64,000 bases of DNA from assembly GCA_026874595.1 (NCBI GenBank), contig CM049307.1:81320643-81384642 (forward strand). Direction: 5' to 3'. Source of the stretch: Sipunculus nudus. Taxonomy: Eukaryota > Annelida > Sipuncula > Golfingiida > Sipunculidae. The translations under genes were made by a program, and so were the position numbers. This document shows positions 57,960-64,000 of this stretch, piece by piece. The first letter of the stretch is position 1. Each line of letters opens with the position of its first letter. The notes below the pieces were generated by a model. The model was not told the DNA's origin, searched no databases, and worked only from the letters and a program-made list of their open reading frames with translations.

Positions 57960-60400
57960 CCTCGTAAATTATAACTGCAACTCAACAGTTAAAATCTAAC
58001 CTATAGAGAAAAATTTTAAAATGACTTAATTATTATTATTTCGTTAAATATATGAGAATATTGGAAGGATTATTATTTTCTGTTTTCTTATAATTATCAG
58101 TTCGCGCATAAAATGTGAAGGACTTGCTAATTCCGATACATCAGTTTAACTATATATATTCAGATATTTCGTACAACGGGCGGTAATCTTGGTATAATAC
58201 ATGCTGTATACTAACTATAAAAAGGTAAAAAAATGTTATACCATCAGAAAAGCTTAGGTGCCCCAGGTAACAGTTAAAAATAAACATACTGGATTTATTT
58301 TTTTTTTGTGAAGCCACATGGTCTCACCCTAAATGATTCATGTTCAACTACATCGTCACACTCATGTGTAATAATTCCGACGACGTTCGTATCGTTCCGG
58401 TTTATATGACGTGCAATTGACAACCGATTCTGTTAAACGCTAATAAAGTTCGATCTCACAACCATATATAGGTGTATTTCAGATAATAGTAAAATAGGAA
58501 GTTTCTTGCTCTCTATACACATTATACTGAGTGGAGCCCATGCACATATCAAATATGTCAGCAATTGAAAGTTGGGGCCCGAATTCTTTTTTTATAATGT
58601 CAGCAAGCTAAATTGAATTATGAAAATCCTAGTGGTCGTATTGACAGTGCTCTTATATCGACTACCTGAATGATACAGGAGCCTATACATGATCACATAA
58701 TTGTAACAGTGTCAGTATTTCAACAATGTGACTGTAAATTTATTAAATGAAATAAAACGCCGTAAAAATTAAAATTGTCCATTTTCAAAATCATATTTAA
58801 TTCAAACTATTTTATTATGCAATCAGGAAAATATAGTCATGAGCCTATAAGACTTTAAGGAAAGGATATCTTTGTTTGACACATAAATGTGAAAATGTAA
58901 TGGATAGTTGTAAAACAGGTTTGATATATGGCCAGATGAGAAAAATATTAAAATATAAAAAAATATCCACGATTGATTGAGTGTACCAGTGCTATGTAAA
59001 GCCTTGCAGGCCTTGCCAGCTTTAAGAGATACGAAAGAATTAACCAAATTGCGAATTTCATCTCATTGTTTTATTTGGGGAATTTTATTTCATTCAGAAA
59101 ATCAATCTAGTTGAAAATTCAAGAGATAAGATATTGAAAACATTTGAATAACGGCTAAAACTACCTGCTTTCACGGGTAAGCCAGTCTTAGGAGATATGA
59201 ATGAAATGCTACAAAATATACACTAAATTGGGAGTTATATTTCGATATTATTTTCCAAGCATTTCATTTAGGACATAAACATAATTAAAAATTCAAGAGA
59301 TGAAAAATTCAAAACAATTTAATAATGGCTAAAAGTGTCGCCTCTCATACCTTCAATATATCATTTTTAATATTTTTAACACATAACAATTTACACCTGT
59401 AAAGTTACAGTACTGTATAGCTTACAAGGCGCTGATCCAGGATTTTTTTGCAGGGAGGGGTGAACGGATGTCATGCTTAAAAAATGTCTAAAAGATAGTC
59501 GTTGGTAAAGAGCGGGAGGGGGGGGACCCCCAAAACCCCCGTCATGCATAAGATTTGTCTAAAAAAAAGTTGTTGGTTGAGAGTGGGGGGGGGGGGGGGG
59601 GTCGACACATTCGCCATTCCCCCCCCCCTCTGGATCCGCGGATCCGCGTATGCTTACCGAACATGTGTATTTATTTCTACACACTTAATTAACAAGAATC
59701 TTGATTACTATAGGTGTCTTTATGCCATGACTCTATACCTTGAAACGTTTCAATAAGTAGTTGCGGAAGGTCCTAATATGTTATCATATAGGAATATTTA
59801 TTCCTTTAAAAGTTAATTCATAATTTAAAAATTCTAATATATATAGTTTGGAATTCAAGATCTGAAAATTTGATTAAAACTTCCGAAATTTATCAACGGA
59901 AAAAATGTATGAATTAAACACTGAATTAAAAAAAAGGGAGGGGGGGGGGTAAGAGAGGGTCAGCTCCCCATGCAGTGAAGTTACATAACTAGCCACCGTG
60001 ACATGTGGCCAAGCCAACTCTGGGGTGATCTGGCCTAATGTAAACAAAAGTTACTTTACATGACACTGTCAACTAGAAACTTGAATAAATGTTGGTTTTT
60101 GATCAATTGCTTCCAAATTCCTTACTTTAGCAGCTTTAATCCATATGTGTTCATCATATGAAAATTAAATCAGCCGTACTTACATATTTAATAATTTATT
60201 AGCAGAATTATTGGACCATATATATAATGTTATTACACATATGTATATAGTATTTTACAGAAACTCCGGGGTACACTGGGTTTTGGTAAAATTAAAGTTT
60301 GAAATCAATATCCTTATCCATGGTTCCCCTGCTAGATTTTTTTAGTTATCCAACTTTTCTGCAACGATCTCCCGAATTAAGGCAGTGTGAACACACAATT
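57960..60400. other. Non-coding DNA, no gene seen
   Basis: AT-rich. At 59430-59640 a short GATCCAGG-type repeat with long G and C runs (G tract at 59586-59601) appears as two imperfect units sharing GTCATGC and AAAGT.GTTGGT phrases. Another G run lies at 59938-59949. Confidence 0.5.
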
Positions 60401-61010
60401 CTGTGAATCCGTTCCCACGAAATTCGGACCATAAACAATTGGAAATTGCTTGCCGATTCCTAACGCACTTTACACAGCGCTTTACCTATAGGCCTACTAC
60501 CTATATCGTAAGCGCTGTTTCTTTTGACCTCGTATCCTGAATCTCTACACCAGAGGAGAGGCCCGTAATTTGTTCCAATCAGATGAGAACCTGTGCTGGA
60601 AGATAAAACGGATTATCAGCCGAGCCAGGAATACACGGAGCCAATGTTGTTCATTTCGTTTTGAGTGACAGCTCATCGCCCCGGCAACCGTTTGAACAGG
60701 CAACAGGCTCAGAGAGAATGGCCCCACAGGTGGTTTGCACAGGTCCCTGTGTGCTTCGTGCACACCTCGCTGGCTGGTTTCAGTTTTGCTGACAACGGAT
60801 ACATGGCTACGCTAATATTAGTCGTAGTGTCATAGTCGAATCGGTCGATGATGCGAGAACGCAGAGGGAGCAATTAAAATTCGACTTTTCTTCACTTAGA
60901 GTAACCATAAAACTGTCAAAGCTTGAAGCGCAGCTCTGGGCAGAGTAATGATGCGCCTGTCGAGTGTTTGTTAACTGGCATTTGGTTGGCTGCTAGTCAC
61001 ATCAGCAGTT
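60400..61010. promoter_or_regulatory. Balanced-composition block, enhancer- or promoter-like
   Basis: About 600 bases with higher GC and CpG than the flanks and no repeats. It contains GGATTATCAGC (bicoid/Otx type), GAGTGACAGCTC (Meis/TGIF type) and CACAGGTGG (E-box). The minus frame 60545-60763 (72 codons) could be coding, but I see no supporting splice signals. Confidence 0.25.
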
Positions 61011-61435
61011 TTTTTCAGCAGACAGACCTAACACCTGGTGTCTAAGTGTATCATGAATGGTCATACCAGGCAGCGGGAAAATCAGTAGTTTCTTTAGAAG
61101 CGCAAGATTTCCGCTGCCTCGGGAGCGTATCGAATCCCCGAAAATGGGACTGTTGGACCCCGGTATATTACGCATAGAAAAAAAAATTGAGAGATAAAAA
61201 TACCCTTTAATAACACAAAACACGTAAGACACAACAAGAATAACACCAGCAGTTTCAAATTAAATACCAAAATTCTTCCGATACGTTTGACGATTATCAT
61301 AGATTTTTATCTCCATGACATGTGTATGTTGCTTTTTGTTCTAAACCAATATAAAACTTTCTTTTTCTTATCCATATACGCGATGTTTAGCCTCTGTGCC
61401 TCCATATTTGTTAAGCTAAGTCTGATCATAATAGC

Positions 61436-62035
61436 GGATAACCCCCCCCCCCCCCCCGTACGTAAACAGATTTTACCCGGTGTAAAGCGATCAGGTTACT
61501 CCCCATTGCAGGTTACCCCCGGTAATCTGAAATCGACATGTTACCTCCACACTGTTCAGATTAACCCCCCCCTCCCCCGCTAATTTAATTAATTATAAAT
61601 TCTTGTTCTTTGAACTCGTCATATATAATTTCAATAAATTAGCCCTAGGTGTTAGATACAAGAGGTAAAAGCTTAAATCACTGTATGAAAAAAATAAAAT
61701 TGTCGCAAAATGTTGTTATTTATACTTCTGTTGGCTCATGTACTTCACCAAACTGCATGAAACATTACATGCAAACATAAGTTATACAAAGATCCAGCCT
61801 TATTTAAGAAATTAAGAAGAAGAAAAAATGTATGAATGAATTTAAATCAAATAAACAAACAGAAACAACTCCATGTTAGGAGGAGGTAATCTGAAAACGT
61901 AGGGGGTAATCTGAAAAATATTTAAAGTTACCCACAGGGTTATCTGAGTTCAATTTCAAGTTACCGGGATGGGGGGGGGGGGGGGGGAGTAACCCTTCGG
62001 TTATCTGAAGCGGGGGTAATCTAAAATCGTTACAC
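61436..62035. repeat. Repeat with inverted GGGGGTAATCTGAAA modules and C/G runs
   Basis: The left part (61436-61580) has CAGATTACCCC-type modules (CAGATTTTACCC, CAGATTAACCCCCC) and a 16-base C run. The right part (61880-62035) has the opposite orientation (GGGGGTAATCTGAAAA, GGGGGTAATCTAAAATCG) and a 17-base G run. An AT-rich middle of about 300 bases separates them. The layout suggests a fold-back type repeat or a small element; I could not define exact ends. Confidence 0.5.
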
Positions 62036-63770
62036 CCGTGAGGCAATAGAATTCGGAATTACCGACGGTAAGATTATTGCAATATCCACGATGCAAAATT
62101 CCTTGCTATGTCACGTCATAAAACCATACACACAGGCGTCAATAACATTCAACTCGACTTCCATGTTAGGTTAAAGCTACACAAACGATATAATGTTATG
62201 ACTGACCCTTGACACAAGACCGTCGTTATTCAGTGTAAACTCCTTCAAAACAGACTCTGAATCTTGTGCGATCTATATGAGTAATTGTTGTTTAAGAAAA
62301 AAGATAATTTTCAGTAATTATCATATCTATTACATGTCTGTTTTAAGGGCATTTCTACAAAATGCTTTGCCGACAGTGTCTTAAAATGATCACCTCATTT
62401 AATTAAATCATATGCCAAAAAGAGACACGAGAGTCAATGTATTTAACAAAATTTCCGTGAAATTCTTTGGGATTCCGAAAAAAAAATTGGGTTAGGAGTT
62501 TCCTAAAGACCTAGATAACCTCAGTAATACTGGAGACCGCACTTTACTGCCTTAACTACAATTAAATCCTATAATGACATTTAACCTTGAATTTCAAATT
62601 ACCCATGTATGGTTACAGCTATGCACGGTAACACTTTGTTGCTGTTAAAACGTTAATCTCATTTTTTTTGGTATCATTTTAGGTTATACAGCTCACAATC
62701 TCAACACTGGACCCTTTAAGGCCATACAAAAATATTTTCCCACAGGTTCGCAGCTCTTACTCCTCTTGGATATTTTTTTCTTTGTAAATGATGATAAGAT
62801 TCTTGGTAATGTTGCTAACTTGTGTTATGGTACAAATTCCCTTTAAAATCATAAAAGTATGGAGAATGAACTTCATTTAGTGCTGGGCAGATCCACCATT
62901 TCATGAATTGAAACGCACACTTTTTTTTTAATATTCTAGGTAAGCTGGCAAAGTTCTACGTAGTGCGTCTCGACTGATAAAGGAGAAAAGAAGAAACATA
63001 ATTCGCCTTTTCTCACCCTATATGTTGTTCACATACAGAAAACCGTCGAACAAAAATTTGTGTGTGTGTGGCCTAACTTGTTTTGAAATTAACTTTGATA
63101 TGCCTAAGTCATCATCCACCTTATTGTTTTCACTGTACTTACTATTTGTAATGCTATTTGTAATGCAGGGCCTTCTTTAAAATGAAACCTCGTGCACGCT
63201 ACCCTACAGGATGATGTTACAAATAATCAAATAAATGACATCACGAAGATTGCTATATTATAAAATAATTAAAACAACTGACTTTATTTGATTGAACAGG
63301 AAATCTACCTGACAACATTTCATATACTATTTCACTGCTAAATTAATGAAAACTTTCAAAATGGCGTCCATGCTGACCTGAGCCTGTTAAAGGAATATCA
63401 GGAAAATTAATAAAATAATTCATAAAAATATGGAAAAATAATCAAGTGTATGCAAAACCATATAATACATTAGGTTTTTTTACTGAAAACAGTTTTTAAT
63501 GTTGGGCTCAGTAATATTCACTTGGGATGTGTCTTTTTTAATAATAACGAAATATTGCTCTTTATTAATTGGCTTTTACATGCAGGCGTGCATGTATGTT
63601 GTTATAGTGTATGGCATTTTAAAGGGACATAACCAGGAGCAATATTATTCCTATTCTTTCCGGAATCAGTGCAGTTTTGCTTTATACAAAAGTTTCCAAG
63701 CAAACACTTCCCAGCACACAGTTTCAGTACCTCGCATATAGCTGTTTAACACCTTATTATGGCTCTGCTT
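62036..63770. other. Non-coding DNA, no gene seen
   Basis: No exon, RNA gene or clear repeat could be supported. The frame at 63499-63741 has no splice or family evidence. Confidence 0.45.
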
Positions 63771-63773
63771 GTT

Positions 63774-63812
63774 GGTAAACACAGTCCACGTGTGTCTGTT
63801 TACCATATATAA
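63774..63812. promoter_or_regulatory. FOX / E-box / FOX palindrome followed by TATA-like box
   Basis: GGTAAACA (63774-63781) and its exact inverse TGTTTACC (63797-63804) flank a central CACGTG (63787-63792) with spacers of 5 and 4 bases. Immediately after comes CATATATAAC (TATATAA at 63806-63812). The sequence to the window end is CpG-rich. No exon is visible before the end. Confidence 0.4.
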
Positions 63813-64000
63813 CAAGGCCGCATGACCGGAGGTTCGATTGTGAGCCACAACACGCGATGTTTCAGCCAGCGGAAACATGTATTGAATTTTTGGGCCAAGT
63901 CAGAGAGGCATCTCCTGATTGACACATTTTGTTGCCCGGGCGATACACGCGCTGTGTTTATGTTGACATCTGTGATCGCGCCCGGTCCATCGCACTATCG

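Noticed and set aside
63815..63850. Possible tRNA or tRNA-derived SINE (GGTTCGATT)
   Set aside because: Only a partial B-box is seen; no A-box or cloverleaf could be drawn around it.

Overview
This window is eukaryotic nuclear DNA, probably from a bivalve mollusc or a close lophotrochozoan. It is AT-rich, its genes are split by spliceosomal introns, it has many (TA)n tracts, and it carries repeats typical of marine molluscs: arrays of TGACCTTGACCTTTGACC-type sequence, and elements ending in an AGCTCAGCTGACT hairpin next to (CCGT)n. The species call is an inference from sequence character.

The one gene that can be reconstructed in full lies on the minus strand between 40522 and 20634. I joined 16 coding exons by hand. 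All have GT/AG borders and compatible phases, and they total 2343 nt (780 residues plus stop). The product is a TNFAIP3-interacting protein 1 (ABIN-1)-like adaptor. It has an AHD1-like A20-binding coiled coil, a UBAN-type ubiquitin-binding coiled coil, a Ser-rich linker with a possible LC3-interacting motif, and, unlike human TNIP1, a C-terminal RanBP2/NZF zinc finger.

Other coding content is sparse. At 2835-3023 (+) there is the last exon of an unidentified membrane protein whose upstream exons lie outside or are hidden in repeats. At 43411-43587 (+) there is the first exon of a RecQ/DEAD-like helicase, with no later exon recognised. At 53321-53563 (+) there is a GIY-YIG endonuclease remnant inside a Penelope-like retroelement.

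Region by region: 1-2.8 kb holds diverged tandem repeats; 2.8-10.9 kb a terminal exon, non-coding DNA and a duplicated repeat element; 10.9-14.5 kb a minisatellite, a TGACCT-rich repeat field and a 1.06-kb tandem duplication; 14.5-20.6 kb mainly non-coding; 20.6-40.5 kb the TNIP1-like gene, whose intron 1 contains a 2.1-kb Foldback-like element; 42.6-49 kb a CpG-richer regulatory zone with NF-kB, AP-1, NRF1, ETS and CTCF-like motifs; 49-64 kb mainly non-coding with the Penelope element, a G-rich inverted-module repeat and enhancer-like blocks.

The most coherent story is the pairing of an NF-kB-pathway inhibitor gene with several kB sites upstream, including an AP-1/kB/AP-1 composite at 45081-45107. 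That suggests inducible negative feedback. The mobile elements most worth following are the Penelope copy (inverted arms of about 425 bp, an internal 142-bp duplication, a 16-bp target duplication and a tail of about 35 bp) and the Foldback-like element.
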